From JANWXD01 sp035575135 (lineage in GTDB: Bacteria; Acidobacteriota; Terriglobia; Bryobacterales; Bryobacteraceae), in NCBI GenBank assembly GCA_035575135.1, contig DATLYE010000012.1:24042-88041 (forward strand): DNA of 64,000 bases. The letters are read 5' to 3'. This document shows positions 1 through 9,053 of this stretch, one piece after another. Numbering within the stretch: position 1 is the stretch's first letter; the number at the start of each line of letters is the position of its first letter. The position numbers and the translations under genes were made by a program. Under the pieces are notes generated by a model that was not told the origin of the DNA, ran no database searches, and saw only the letters and a list, made by a program, of their open reading frames with translations.

Positions 1-1
1 C

Positions 2-160
2 GCCCGGCAGCCGGTGAAGTTGGTCGAGGACGCCATTTACGGAATGCTGCCGAAGACAAAACTTGGCAAGCAGATGTACCGGAAGCTGCGGGTTTATGCC
101 GGCCCCCAGCATCCCCATCAGGCGCAGAAACCGATTCCGATTCCGGTAGCGGGAGATTAA
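2..160 (+). CDS. rplM: 50S ribosomal protein L13, C-terminal part
   Basis: The window opens inside this gene; 52 residues and the TAA stop are visible. They include the conserved L13 tail, with GMLPKTKLG, then YRKLRVYAGPQHPHQAQ. L13 binds 23S rRNA early in 50S assembly. It lies 19 bases upstream of rpsI, the usual rplM-rpsI operon order, which supports the call. The start codon is outside the window. Confidence 0.95.
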   Translation, partial: ARQPVKLVEDAIYGMLPKTKLGKQMYRKLRVYAGPQHPHQAQKPIPIPVAGD

Positions 161-179
161 AACCAAGAGGACGGAGCGC

Positions 180-575
180 GTGGCGACACTGGTACAGTAT
201 CTGGGAACGGGACGGCGGAAGTCGGCGGTGGCGCGGGTGTTTTTGCGGCCCGGCAAGGGGCAGATCACCGTCAATCACCGTCCGTTTGAAGAGTATTTCC
301 CGACCGAGGCGACGCGCACGGTCGTGCGGCAGCCGCTGCTGGCGACGGAGACGGCCGACAAGTTCGACGTGGTGATTCTGGCCGACGGAGGGGGCATCAG
401 CGGGCAGGCCGGCGCGGCGCGACTGGGAATTGCGCGGGCGCTGGTGGAATTCAACGCGGAACTGCGCGCCAAACTGAAGGAACTCGGCTTTCTAACCCGC
501 GATCCGCGCAAACACGAGCGGAAGAAGTACGGGCAGAAGGGCGCGCGCAAGCGGTTCCAATTCTCCAAGCGGTAA
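180..575 (+). CDS. rpsI: 30S ribosomal protein S9
   Basis: The product is 131 residues, normal for S9. The N-terminal GTGRRKSAVARV motif (residues 9-20) and the basic C-terminal tail ending KRFQFSKR are both present; in known ribosomes the last residues of S9 reach the P-site tRNA. The start is GTG, preceded by AAGAGGA about 10 bases upstream. It follows rplM directly and is very probably cotranscribed with it. Confidence 0.96.
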   Translation: MATLVQYLGTGRRKSAVARVFLRPGKGQITVNHRPFEEYFPTEATRTVVRQPLLATETADKFDVVILADGGGISGQAGAARLGIARALVEFNAELRAKLKELGFLTRDPRKHERKKYGQKGARKRFQFSKR

Positions 576-711
576 TCATGCGATCCGGAGCAGCCGGCCG
601 GCGGCGGTGCAGCGCCGGCGCTGCGCCTTCGCTTGCGGCTGCGTTTGCCGTGCGCAAATTTCGCTTTGGGCCGCGCACGGGGATATCACAGGCGACGATC
701 AAGGAGGCAGT
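576..711 (+). promoter_or_regulatory. Structured leader between rpsI and rpsB
   Basis: This gap holds a 16-base perfect palindrome at 609-624 (GCAGCGCCGGCGCTGC). It also holds a second hairpin with a perfect 8-base stem, 648-655 pairing with 673-680, and a 17-base loop. A full Shine-Dalgarno AAGGAGG follows at 701-707. No U-tract follows either hairpin, so an ordinary intrinsic terminator is unlikely. An autoregulatory ribosomal-protein leader for rpsB is possible but inferred only from position and folding potential. Confidence 0.4.
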
Positions 712-1644
712 TTGCCGTCAATCACGATGAAAGAACTGCTCGAAGCGGGCGTTCACTTCGGGCACCAGACCAAGCGCTGGAATCCGAAGATGAAGGAATA
801 CATCTTCGGCGAACGCAACGGGATCTACATTATCGATCTGCAGAAAACCCTGAAGCTGTTCAAAGACGCCATGCGGTTCGTGGCCGAGCAGGCGGCGCAG
901 GGAAAGACGGTTTTGTTCGTGGGCACCAAGCGCCAGGCGCAGGAGGCGATCGCCGAGGAGGCCACGCGGTGCGGCATGTACTACGTCAACCACCGCTGGC
1001 TGGGAGGCCTGCTCACCAACATGAGCACGGTGCTGAAATCCATCAAACGCCTGAAAGAGCTGGAGGCGATGGCGGCGGATGGTTCCTACGAAGGCCGCAC
1101 CAAGAAAGAGATCATCCGGCTCGAGCGCGAGCGCAAGCATCTGGAGCAGAATCTGGCCGGCATCAAGGAAATGACCCGGTTGCCGGACGTGCTCTTCGTG
1201 ATCGACTCCAACAAAGAGGCGATCGCAGTGCGGGAGGCGCGCAAGCTGGGCATTCCGGTCGTGGCGGTGGTGGACACCAACTGCGATCCGGACGAAGTGG
1301 ATTACGTCATCCCGGGCAATGACGATGCCCTGCGGGCGATCCGGCTGTTCGCAAGCAAGATCGCGGACGCGATCATCGAGGGTAAGGCGCTGGCCACCGA
1401 GCAGGAGTTCGCCGCTGCGGGCGTGGTGCCGGAGGAGGGAGAGGCTGTGCCCGAGGAAATTCCCGAATACAGCCAGTACGTGGACAAGTATACGGACCCG
1501 CACTACGCCGAGCAGATCATGTCGGAGGGACTTTCCGACGAGGACCTCCCTTCGGTTTCGCTGCCGCGCAAGAGTCCGGCTCTGGAGACGGCGGAGGGCG
1601 CGCCGGAATCCGAGGCCCCTCCGGCCTCGCGGGCTGACAGCTGA
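712..1644 (+). CDS. rpsB: 30S ribosomal protein S2
   Basis: The product is a 310-residue S2. It begins M-P-S-I-T-MKELLEAGVHFGHQ, the family's N-terminal signature, and contains the conserved HRWLGGLLTN and IDSNKEAIAVREA blocks. I place the start at TTG 712 because AAGGAGG lies 4 bases upstream and the family normally has a few residues before ITMKELLEAG. The ATG at 727 would be 19 bases from that site. After about residue 240 there is an acidic, proline-rich extension of roughly 70 residues, longer than the E. coli protein. tsf follows, the usual order. Confidence 0.95.
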   Translation: MPSITMKELLEAGVHFGHQTKRWNPKMKEYIFGERNGIYIIDLQKTLKLFKDAMRFVAEQAAQGKTVLFVGTKRQAQEAIAEEATRCGMYYVNHRWLGGLLTNMSTVLKSIKRLKELEAMAADGSYEGRTKKEIIRLERERKHLEQNLAGIKEMTRLPDVLFVIDSNKEAIAVREARKLGIPVVAVVDTNCDPDEVDYVIPGNDDALRAIRLFASKIADAIIEGKALATEQEFAAAGVVPEEGEAVPEEIPEYSQYVDKYTDPHYAEQIMSEGLSDEDLPSVSLPRKSPALETAEGAPESEAPPASRADS

Positions 1645-1695
1645 GGGCCTCCGCAACTCACACAAACAACGAGGAAGGGATTGAGACAGGAAGCG

Positions 1696-2346
1696 ATGGC
1701 GGAAATCACTGCGCAAATGGTGAAACAGCTCCGCGAACGTACCGGCGCGGGGATCCTGGAGTGTAAGAAAGCGCTCCAGGAGACCGGAGGCGACATGGAG
1801 GAGGCGGTGGTAGTGCTGCGCAAATGGGGCCTGGCCTCAGCCGCCAAGAAGGCCAGCCGCAGCACGAAGCAGGGCCTCATCGGCAGCTACATTCATGCCG
1901 GCTCGCAGATCGGAGTCCTGGTGGAAGTGAACTGCGAGACCGACTTCGTGGCCCGCACCGAAGAGTTCCGCGAGCTGGTGCACGACATCGCCATGCAGGT
2001 GGCGGCGGCGGATCCCAAATACATCCGGCGCGAAGACGTGCCGCCGGAGGTCGTGGAAAAGGAGCGGGAGATCCAGCGTGCGCGGGTGCTGGCCGAAGGC
2101 AAACCGCCTCATGTGGCCGACAAGATCGTGGAAGGGCGGCTGGCCAAGTTCTTTGAAGAGGTCTGCCTGTACGACCAGCCGTTCATTAAAGACAACTCGC
2201 TCACGGTGGGAGATCTGATCAAGACCAAGATCGCCAAGATCGGAGAAAACATCACGGTCTCGCGCTTTGTGCGTTTCAAGGTAGGCGATTCGCAGCCCGA
2301 GCCGGAAGCACAGTCGCAGGCCGGCGTCCAGGTTCCGCAGGCCTGA
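1696..2346 (+). CDS. tsf: Translation elongation factor Ts
   Basis: The product is a 216-residue EF-Ts, the nucleotide exchange factor for EF-Tu. The N-terminal UBA-like segment carries the signature LRERTGAGILECKKAL, and the core contains VEVNCETDFVAR. The length matches the short Thermus/cyanobacterial form rather than the roughly 280-residue E. coli form. ATG 1696 is chosen over the in-frame TTG 1681 because AGGA lies just upstream and the family begins with MAEIT. Fifty-one bases separate it from rpsB. Confidence 0.95.
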   Translation: MAEITAQMVKQLRERTGAGILECKKALQETGGDMEEAVVVLRKWGLASAAKKASRSTKQGLIGSYIHAGSQIGVLVEVNCETDFVARTEEFRELVHDIAMQVAAADPKYIRREDVPPEVVEKEREIQRARVLAEGKPPHVADKIVEGRLAKFFEEVCLYDQPFIKDNSLTVGDLIKTKIAKIGENITVSRFVRFKVGDSQPEPEAQSQAGVQVPQA

Positions 2347-2359
2347 CGGGGACAGAGGC

Positions 2360-3064
2360 GTGGCGCGCTACCGGCGGATCCTGCTCAAGCTGAGCGGCGA
2401 GGCGGTGGCCGGTCCGGACGGCAGGGGTTTCAGCGCGGAGCGTGCGGGAGCTCTGGCTCGCGAAATCACGGAGGTTGCCCGCGCGGGCGTCCAGCTCGGC
2501 ATTGTGATCGGCGGGGGGAACTTTATCCGGGGCGTGGCGGCTCGAGAGGTCCGGCGCGTGACGGCGGACACCATGGGCATGCTGGCGACCGTGATCAACG
2601 CCCTGGCGCTGGCCGACGCAGTGGAGGCCGCAGGGGTGCCGGCACGGGTCCTCTCGGCGATCGAGATGCCCCGCATTGCGGAGCCGCACTCGGCCGCGCG
2701 AGCGCTGCGACACTTGGAAAAGGGCCGCGTGGTGATTTTCGCCGGAGGGACCTCCAACCCGTACGTGTCCACCGACACGGCGGCGGCGCTCCGCGCACTG
2801 GAGATCCAGGCGGAGCTGCTCGCCAAAGGGACCCGCGTCGCAGGGGTGTTCGACAAGGATCCGGAAGAACACCGGGACGCCGTCCTGTTTCGGCAGATCT
2901 CGTTTCAGGAGGTCCTGGCGCGCGGGTTGAAGGTGATGGATGCCGCCTCCATCGCCATGTGCCGCGACAACCGCCTCCCCATCGTGGTTTTCAATCTCAC
3001 CGAGCCGGGAAATATAATGCGTATTTCGATGGGTGAAGCCGTGGGCACGCTGATCCACGCCTGA
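2360..3064 (+). CDS. pyrH: UMP kinase
   Basis: The product is a 234-residue bacterial UMP kinase of the amino acid kinase fold, phosphorylating UMP to UDP. LKLSGE (9-14) and the glycine-rich GGGNFIRG (51-58) form the phosphate-binding region. The middle TADTMGMLATVINALAL stretch is the typical allosteric/oligomer segment, and DKDPEEH is near the C-terminal third. The start is GTG. It sits 13 bases after tsf and before frr, the conserved rpsB-tsf-pyrH-frr order. Confidence 0.95.
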   Translation: MARYRRILLKLSGEAVAGPDGRGFSAERAGALAREITEVARAGVQLGIVIGGGNFIRGVAAREVRRVTADTMGMLATVINALALADAVEAAGVPARVLSAIEMPRIAEPHSAARALRHLEKGRVVIFAGGTSNPYVSTDTAAALRALEIQAELLAKGTRVAGVFDKDPEEHRDAVLFRQISFQEVLARGLKVMDAASIAMCRDNRLPIVVFNLTEPGNIMRISMGEAVGTLIHA

Positions 3065-3096
3065 GCCCTCGGTTACCGACGACAGGAGGGAGCTTT

Positions 3097-3696
3097 ATGA
3101 AGCCAGGGCAGCCGGCCGCCGGCCAGACTTTTCCATCGGTCAAGGAGATCGAAGCCAACGCGAGGACGCGGATGGAGAAAGCCCTCAGCGACCTCCAGCA
3201 CGAAATGGCTGGGATCCGCACCGGGCGGGCATCGGTGAGCCTGCTCGACCACATCCGCGTGGACTACTACGGCACGCCCACGCCGCTCAACCAGCTCGCC
3301 ACGCTCCACGTGCCGGAGCCCTCGCTGATCACGGTGCAACCGTGGGACGTGTCGCAGATCGGAGCCATCGAAAAAGCCATCCGCGCCTCGGACCTGGGGC
3401 TGAATCCGATGAACGACGGCAAAGTCATCCGCATCCCGATCCCTCCGCTTACCGAGGAGCGGCGGCGCGAGCTGGTGAAGCATCTTCACGCCATCACCGA
3501 AGAGCACCGGGTGGCGGTGCGCAACATCCGCCGGGACGCCAACGAAGCCATCAAGAAGCTGCTGAAGGACAAGGTGATCAGCGAAGACGAGGAGCGGCGG
3601 GCGCTCGATGAGATTCAGAAACTCACCGACACCTACACGCAGAAGATCGAGCAGGCCTCCAAGGTCAAAGAAAAAGAGATTCTGGAGCTGAAGTAG
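3097..3696 (+). CDS. frr: Ribosome recycling factor
   Basis: The product has 199 residues; RRF is usually about 185, and the extra residues are a proline/glycine-rich N-terminal tail. The three-helix-bundle/beta domain is clear: IRTGRAS (40-46), YYGTPTPLNQLA, then PPLTEERRRELVK and RNIRRDAN. With EF-G it splits post-termination ribosomes. AGGAGGGAG lies just upstream of ATG 3097. It closes the translation operon, and the next gene is convergent only 9 bases away. Confidence 0.95.
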   Translation: MKPGQPAAGQTFPSVKEIEANARTRMEKALSDLQHEMAGIRTGRASVSLLDHIRVDYYGTPTPLNQLATLHVPEPSLITVQPWDVSQIGAIEKAIRASDLGLNPMNDGKVIRIPIPPLTEERRRELVKHLHAITEEHRVAVRNIRRDANEAIKKLLKDKVISEDEERRALDEIQKLTDTYTQKIEQASKVKEKEILELK

Positions 3697-3705
3697 GCGT
3701 AGCGG

Positions 3706-4530
3706 CTACTTCCGCGCCGCGATCACGACTTCCCCGCAGTAGCGCCGCAACCCGGGCCAGCACTGCAGCAGGAACTCATCGGCAGCCTCCAGCGCACCCA
3801 GAGTCGCCCGCACCGCAGCGCTGCCGAAACGGCCCCGGCACAGCCGCTTGGCCATGGCGAGCAGGTTGAGGGGCTGGACCTCGACGGAGGAGAAGTAGCG
3901 GCGGAGCTGCGCAATCTCGCGATCGCTGATGACGATTTCTTCACCCTGTTCGGCGGGCTCCCGGCTCCAGCGAGCACGGAGGCGCCGGGCAAGGTTTAAC
4001 AGCGGGTTGTTGCCGTAGGTCTCGGCAAGCACCAGACGGCCTCCCGCTTTGACCACACGGGCGAGTTCTTCCAGGCTGTTTGGGTACTTGAGCGTGTGAT
4101 GGAGCGCGGCGCCGGCGAAGACGAGATCGAACTCAGCATCCCGAAAGCAGCTCAAGTCGGAGGCGTCGCGGGCGATTCCGCGAACGCGGTGCGCCACGCC
4201 GTTGGCCCGGGCCCGCCGCAAGCCGAGTTCAATCGCCGCCGGCGACAGGTCGAGCAGCGTCACGTTGGCTCCTTCGGTGGCCAGCATGACGCCCCAGTCG
4301 CCCGGACCACAGCCGTAGTCCAGAACGTTCAGGTCGCGGACGGGTGTCTCCAGCAGGCGCCCCAGCGCGGCTGCATAAAGGCGGCGGCGTTCGAAGAAGG
4401 GATGCTGCGGATCGTCCAAGAAGCGCCGGAAGGCGGCCAGGTCGCCGATCAAAGCATGGTCGGGGCAGGAGAGCAGACGGCGGTAGAATTCGTCGAAAAA
4501 GCGGCGCTCCTCGTCGACGTGTACGCCCAC
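3706..4530 (-). CDS. Class I SAM-dependent methyltransferase
   Basis: The product has 274 residues. SAM-binding motif I is LDYGCGPGDWG (70-80) and the acidic loop after strand 2 is LLDLSPAAIELG (about 92-103). A later FAGAALHHTLKYP segment is typical of type-11/25 methyltransferases. No signal peptide or membrane segment is seen, so it is cytoplasmic. The substrate cannot be told; the family methylates quinones, lipids and many small molecules. The start is GTG. It is convergent with frr and divergent from the aminotransferase gene at 4582. Confidence 0.85.
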   Translation of the reverse strand: MGVHVDEERRFFDEFYRRLLSCPDHALIGDLAAFRRFLDDPQHPFFERRRLYAAALGRLLETPVRDLNVLDYGCGPGDWGVMLATEGANVTLLDLSPAAIELGLRRARANGVAHRVRGIARDASDLSCFRDAEFDLVFAGAALHHTLKYPNSLEELARVVKAGGRLVLAETYGNNPLLNLARRLRARWSREPAEQGEEIVISDREIAQLRRYFSSVEVQPLNLLAMAKRLCRGRFGSAAVRATLGALEAADEFLLQCWPGLRRYCGEVVIAARK

Positions 4531-4581
4531 CGTGTAGGAAGATTGTAGAACAGTCCGCTGCGGCGGACGGGAGCAACGGCC

Positions 4582-5694
4582 ATGATCTCACGGCGTTCTT
4601 TTGTGCAGGCGATCGGGGCGGCTGCGGGCGCGGGAGTCTGGAGCGAGCGCGCCCTGGCGCAACGGGCGCTGGTGCGCGGCGAGCTCGGGCGCGACATGGT
4701 CTGGCTGAATGCCAACGAAAACCCCGACGGCCCCTGCGCGAAGGCGGTCGAGGCCATGCGCGAAGTGCTGCCGCAGTCCTGGCGCTATCACTATCAAGAG
4801 TTCGGCGAATTCTACGCCGCGGTGGCACGCAGCGAGGGGCTGGATCGGGAGCAGGTCCTGGTCGGCGCCGGCTCGAGCGAGATCCTCCATGCGGCCATTG
4901 ACGCCTTCACGGCCCCGGACCGGCCGCTCATCACGATGTGGCCCACCTTCGAGGCGCCGGACGCGATCGCCCGCGCGCTCGGACGCACAGTGATCCGCGT
5001 CCCGCTCACCGAGCGCTACGCCGCCGACGTCCGGCAGATGGCTGCCGCAGCCGCCAAAGCCGGAGGGGGGCTGCTCTATCTGTGTAACCCGAACAACCCC
5101 ACAGCGGTGGTGACGCCGAAGAGCGAAGTCGAGTGGCTGGTGAGGAATTTGCCGGCCAACACGGTGGTTTTGGTTGACGAGGCCTACATCCACTTCGGGG
5201 ACAGCCCGGATCTGGCCAGCGCGCTGACGTACGTGCAGGAGGGCAAGGACGTGATCGTGGCGCGCACGTTTTCGAAGATTTACGGCATGGCCGGCCTGCG
5301 GGTGGGCTTCGGCTGCGCCAGGCCGGAGTTGATCCGGCGCATGGAGCCCTTCCGCGACAATGTGATCTCGATCGTCAGCGCACGGGGCGTACTGGCGGCC
5401 CTTGAAGAGAAAGCGACGCTGATCCCGGAACGCCGGGCGCGCGTTGCCCGGCTGCGGAGCGAGTTGTGCGCGTGGCTCAAGCAGCACGGCTTCGGCTTCA
5501 TCGAATCGCAGGCCAACTTCGTGATGATTGACGTCGGCCGCGACGTCCGGGAAGTGCTCCCCGCGATGTACCGCAAGGGCGTGGCGCCGGGACGGCCGTT
5601 CCCTCCGCTGGACCGGATGATGCGCGTGAGCATCGGCACCGCCGCAGAAATGGAAAAGTTCCGCCAAGTGCTCCTGGAGGTGCTGCGAGCCTGA
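4582..5694 (+). CDS. Tat-signal histidinol-phosphate aminotransferase-like protein
   Basis: The product is a 370-residue fold-type I PLP aminotransferase of the HisC family. It has LNANENPDGP (42-51), YLCNPNNPTA, VDEAYIHF and TFSKIYGMAGLRVGFG, where K232 should form the Schiff base. The first 27 residues are a twin-arginine signal (SRRSFV, a small hydrophobic run, then ALA-Q). That predicts export of the folded holoenzyme, which is odd for histidine biosynthesis. No his genes are nearby. A periplasmic transamination role is inferred; the substrate is unknown. Confidence 0.82.
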   Translation: MISRRSFVQAIGAAAGAGVWSERALAQRALVRGELGRDMVWLNANENPDGPCAKAVEAMREVLPQSWRYHYQEFGEFYAAVARSEGLDREQVLVGAGSSEILHAAIDAFTAPDRPLITMWPTFEAPDAIARALGRTVIRVPLTERYAADVRQMAAAAAKAGGGLLYLCNPNNPTAVVTPKSEVEWLVRNLPANTVVLVDEAYIHFGDSPDLASALTYVQEGKDVIVARTFSKIYGMAGLRVGFGCARPELIRRMEPFRDNVISIVSARGVLAALEEKATLIPERRARVARLRSELCAWLKQHGFGFIESQANFVMIDVGRDVREVLPAMYRKGVAPGRPFPPLDRMMRVSIGTAAEMEKFRQVLLEVLRA

Positions 5695-5705
5695 GCCGGG
5701 CGGCT

Positions 5706-7937
5706 TCACTTCCCTTCCCCGGCCGGAACCAACATGATCCTTTCGACGGCAGCCGCTTCGACTGCTTGGCGGGAAAAAGGTAACGGATGGTACTTGCCCG
5801 CCAGCCACTCTCCGATCAAGTCGTCATAATGCCGGCTTGCGGGGTCGCCGGACTCGCCCGGAACGTTGGTGGCGACGGACCGGTCCCAGTCACTGAGATC
5901 GAAGATCTGGCGGTAGGACGCCCCGCCCGTCTGGCGAAAAGAAGGGCCCGAAGTGGCGTTGACGGTATGAGCATCACCCGGTCTCTCAAACGGGCCGCGG
6001 CTCCAGGCCGCGACGCCCAGAGGATGGCGGAATTCGATCACGTGCAGCCTCCCCCAACGCCAGCCCGACTCATCCGCCCCGAGACGCGATTCGATTTCAA
6101 GTAGTGCTGCCTCTAAGGCAGCCTCGAGCAGTTGTCCTTGGGGATTCTTCTCCAGCTCCGCCAGCAGCGTGGGCAGGCTGACGCGGCTACCCAGCTCGGG
6201 GCCGAACACGGCCTCCGGTAGCTTCGCAAGCCACACTTCGTAAATCAGGGCCTCCATAGAATCCGCCGCAAGCGCCGCGTCCCAGGAGAGGATGCGACGC
6301 AGAATTTCGCCTTTGCGACCGGAGAAGTGCAGATTCGTGCGGCGCAGGACATCCTGAAACCGCCTTGCCGGGATCGAGACGACGTCGTGTTGGAGCCGCT
6401 CAAAATCCGCAACCGTGAACTTCCCGCCTTTCGACAGCACCTCCTGGATGCGCTGGAAGCGGAACGGCGGGGCCCACTCGTAGCCAAGAGGAATCTTGAA
6501 CCCGGGCGGCAGGATGTTGTGATTGGCGGTGGCGATGAAATGCGCGGGAGGATTGAACAGGCGCGGGAGCTCTTCGAGCCGGCGGAAGCCCGCCCACTCG
6601 TATTCGCCCGTATGCCCCGGCACGGGGAAAAGCCCTGACCAGTTGGGGCGTATGGGGGTGAGTCCCGCGACCTGCCAGCCGATATTGCCGGCCGTGTCGG
6701 CATAGAGCATATTTTCGGGTGGGACTTTCCAGCGCTCGAGCGCCGCAAGAAACTCGCCCCAGTTTCGCGCCCGCGCGACGGAAAGGCCGGCCAGGTACCC
6801 GGCGGTTCCCGGCTCGGTTCCTACCCAGCGCAGCGCGTAGGCACGGTGCCGCGAACGGTCTTCGTAGATCAGGGGGCCGTGCACGGTGTAGCGCAACTCC
6901 ACCACCTGAGGCGCAGAGCGGCCTTTGACTGTGACAGTCTGGCGCTCGATCTCGATGGCCCGCCATTGGCCGCGGTACCAATACTGGTTAGAGTCTTTGG
7001 GATTGAGTCGCTCGACGTACAGATCCTGCTGATCAATCGCGGCGATGGTAAAGCCGAATGCAGTGTGCTCGTTGTGACCGAGAGCGATTCCCGGAAGGGC
7101 CGGCTCCCCTGCGCCGATAGCGTTCCAGCCCGGGCCCACAAGGTGCACCGTCTTGCGCAGCGAAGGAATCTGAACCGGGCGGTGAGGGTCGTTGGCAAGC
7201 AGCGGCTTTCCGGTGCTCGAGAGAGTTCCGTCCACGACCCAGTTGTTACTTCCGTCCGTCTCCGGGAAGCGGGCCGGGCCCGTAGCTTCCGTGTAAACGC
7301 GCAGGATTTCACTGGTGATGTCGGCCAGGTCCAGCCCGTGGGGAATCTCGAGCCGGATGAACGGATCCGGCGGCAGGTATCGCTCGACGGTTTCCAGACC
7401 AAAGCGGCGGGCGTCTTCGGCCCGGCGCACTTCGCTTGCAAGATTCCGGGTCATCAGCAGGCCTGCAATCCGGGCCGTGACGTCCTCCGGACGCCAGGGT
7501 TCCGGATCGTAGCCTCCGACGCGGAACTCCAGCGGACGGCGGCCGCTCAGCGACTCAATGTAGGCGTTAATCCCGGAGACGAACGCCTCCACGATCTGCC
7601 GGGCGTCGGGAGCGTAGCTGCGCCACTCCGCGTTCCAGTCGCCGCGGAAGCGGAACGCACGCGCCAGCCGGTCGCGTTCGAGTGCAGCGGGACCGAGAAT
7701 TTCCGAAAGTTCGCCGGTGCCGACGCGCCGCCACAGGTCCATCTGCCACAACCGGTCGCGGGCGGCCATGTAGCCTTGCGCGAAAAACAGGTCCGCCTGC
7801 GTGCGGGCGTAAATGTGGGGTACGCCCCAGCGATCGCGCAGGATCTCGACGGGCTGCTCGAGACCGCGCAACCGGACCGTCTCGCCGCCGGCGGGGGCTG
7901 TGCAGATAACCAGGACAAGCGCGAAGCGGCGGAGCAT
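5706..7937 (-). CDS. Penicillin acylase family amidohydrolase
   Basis: The product is a 743-residue Ntn hydrolase precursor. A signal peptide (residues 1-18) is followed by an alpha-chain with GVPHIYA and YMAARDRLWQMDL. DGSNNWVV (228-235) follows, where S230 should become the N-terminal nucleophile of the beta-chain after autocleavage. LLANDPHR follows as expected. Family members cleave amide bonds of beta-lactams, N-acyl amino acids or acyl-homoserine lactones; the substrate here is unknown. It probably acts in the periplasm. It is convergent with the preceding aminotransferase gene. Confidence 0.92.
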   Translation of the reverse strand: MLRRFALVLVICTAPAGGETVRLRGLEQPVEILRDRWGVPHIYARTQADLFFAQGYMAARDRLWQMDLWRRVGTGELSEILGPAALERDRLARAFRFRGDWNAEWRSYAPDARQIVEAFVSGINAYIESLSGRRPLEFRVGGYDPEPWRPEDVTARIAGLLMTRNLASEVRRAEDARRFGLETVERYLPPDPFIRLEIPHGLDLADITSEILRVYTEATGPARFPETDGSNNWVVDGTLSSTGKPLLANDPHRPVQIPSLRKTVHLVGPGWNAIGAGEPALPGIALGHNEHTAFGFTIAAIDQQDLYVERLNPKDSNQYWYRGQWRAIEIERQTVTVKGRSAPQVVELRYTVHGPLIYEDRSRHRAYALRWVGTEPGTAGYLAGLSVARARNWGEFLAALERWKVPPENMLYADTAGNIGWQVAGLTPIRPNWSGLFPVPGHTGEYEWAGFRRLEELPRLFNPPAHFIATANHNILPPGFKIPLGYEWAPPFRFQRIQEVLSKGGKFTVADFERLQHDVVSIPARRFQDVLRRTNLHFSGRKGEILRRILSWDAALAADSMEALIYEVWLAKLPEAVFGPELGSRVSLPTLLAELEKNPQGQLLEAALEAALLEIESRLGADESGWRWGRLHVIEFRHPLGVAAWSRGPFERPGDAHTVNATSGPSFRQTGGASYRQIFDLSDWDRSVATNVPGESGDPASRHYDDLIGEWLAGKYHPLPFSRQAVEAAAVERIMLVPAGEGK

Positions 7938-7973
7938 CGGGGAGCATTGTAGCGCGCCGGCCGACGCCGGCGC

Positions 7974-9053
7974 CTAGCGCCAGCGGAAAAGCTTGAGCGC
8001 CGTAAAGAAACTCACGCCGAGCCAGGCGCCCATGACGGCCGTCTGCGCCGATAGTTGCCCGAGACCCGCCCCTTGCAGCATGCTGGCCCGCAAGGCGTCA
8101 ATCACCGCCGTCAGCGGCAGAGCGCGAATGAAGGGATGAAACACCTCGGGAAAGCGCTCGTAGGAGAAGAAGACCCCGGAGAAGACCCACATGGGGAGCA
8201 TGACGAAATTCATCAGGCCTGAAGCCGCCTCGATGGTGCGCGCCCGGGAGGCGATCAGCAGGCCGAGCGCGCTGAAGGTGAGCGAAGCCAGCAGGCACAG
8301 GATCCCGAACTGCCAGAGCGAACCGTGCAAGGGCACGCCGAACGCCAGCGCACCGAATCCCACCAGAGCCGTGACTTCCAAGAGCAACAGCATCAGGCGG
8401 GAAAGGATGAACGACAGCAGGTATTCGGCGCGAGACATGGGCGAGGCGACCAGGCGCTTCAGCAGCTTCTTGCGCCGCGCATCCACGATGGCGAATCCCA
8501 CACCCCAGATGCCGCTGCCCATCAGGTTCATGCCGAGCAATCCCGGCACAAGAAAATCAATGTAGCGGGAACCGGGTTCGTGGACGATCTCGGCGACAAC
8601 CGGCACGGCATCCCGGACTCCTGCGGCTCGCTCGAGCGCGCGTTCGGCCAGCAGCCGGGCCGTACGGGCTTCGGAGTTCGTGTCGTCATAACGGAAGCGT
8701 ACGCCTCCGCCGGCCGCCGGGAGGACCAGAACCTGGATTCGCCCCAGCCGGAGCTCGTTCTTGGCAGTCCGGGAATCTACCAGGCGGACCGACAGGCTGG
8801 GATCGGAGCGCAGCGCGGCGGCGAGGCTGCCATCGGTGACACCCACAGTCAGAGCTTGAGCCGGACGGCTGCGGAAGGCGATCCCCAGCCCGGCCGCGAG
8901 CAGGATCGGGAAAATAAAGACCCAGAAAATGGCTTCCGGCTCGCGCCAGAACTCGCGAAAGCGGACCAGGGTGAGCTGGACGAGCGAGCGCTCCCAAATG
9001 GGCAAAGGGGCGGTTTTCAGCGGGCGGTCGAAAACGGCGGTGCGCTCACTCAT
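7974..9053 (-). CDS. ABC-2 type transporter permease
   Basis: The product is a 359-residue ABC-2 permease. One membrane segment (about 42-61, FWVFIFPILLAAGLG) precedes an extracytoplasmic domain of roughly 130 residues. A C-terminal block of five hydrophobic segments then starts at SRYIDFLVPGLLGMNLMG. The layout matches the YhaP/DrrB-like efflux permeases. Its start overlaps the end of the upstream ATPase gene by 8 bases, so the two form an exporter. The substrate is unknown. Confidence 0.9.
   Translation of the reverse strand: MSERTAVFDRPLKTAPLPIWERSLVQLTLVRFREFWREPEAIFWVFIFPILLAAGLGIAFRSRPAQALTVGVTDGSLAAALRSDPSLSVRLVDSRTAKNELRLGRIQVLVLPAAGGGVRFRYDDTNSEARTARLLAERALERAAGVRDAVPVVAEIVHEPGSRYIDFLVPGLLGMNLMGSGIWGVGFAIVDARRKKLLKRLVASPMSRAEYLLSFILSRLMLLLLEVTALVGFGALAFGVPLHGSLWQFGILCLLASLTFSALGLLIASRARTIEAASGLMNFVMLPMWVFSGVFFSYERFPEVFHPFIRALPLTAVIDALRASMLQGAGLGQLSAQTAVMGAWLGVSFFTALKLFRWR

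Noticed and set aside
7938..7951. TACAAT on the - strand just upstream of the penicillin acylase start, as a possible leaderless promoter
   Set aside because: No matching -35 element is seen and the base pattern is too short to trust.
7954..7973. Perfect 8-base inverted repeat (GCGCCGGC/GCCGGCGC) after the ABC permease stop
   Set aside because: No U-tract follows on either side, so an intrinsic terminator cannot be supported; it could be chance in GC-rich DNA.
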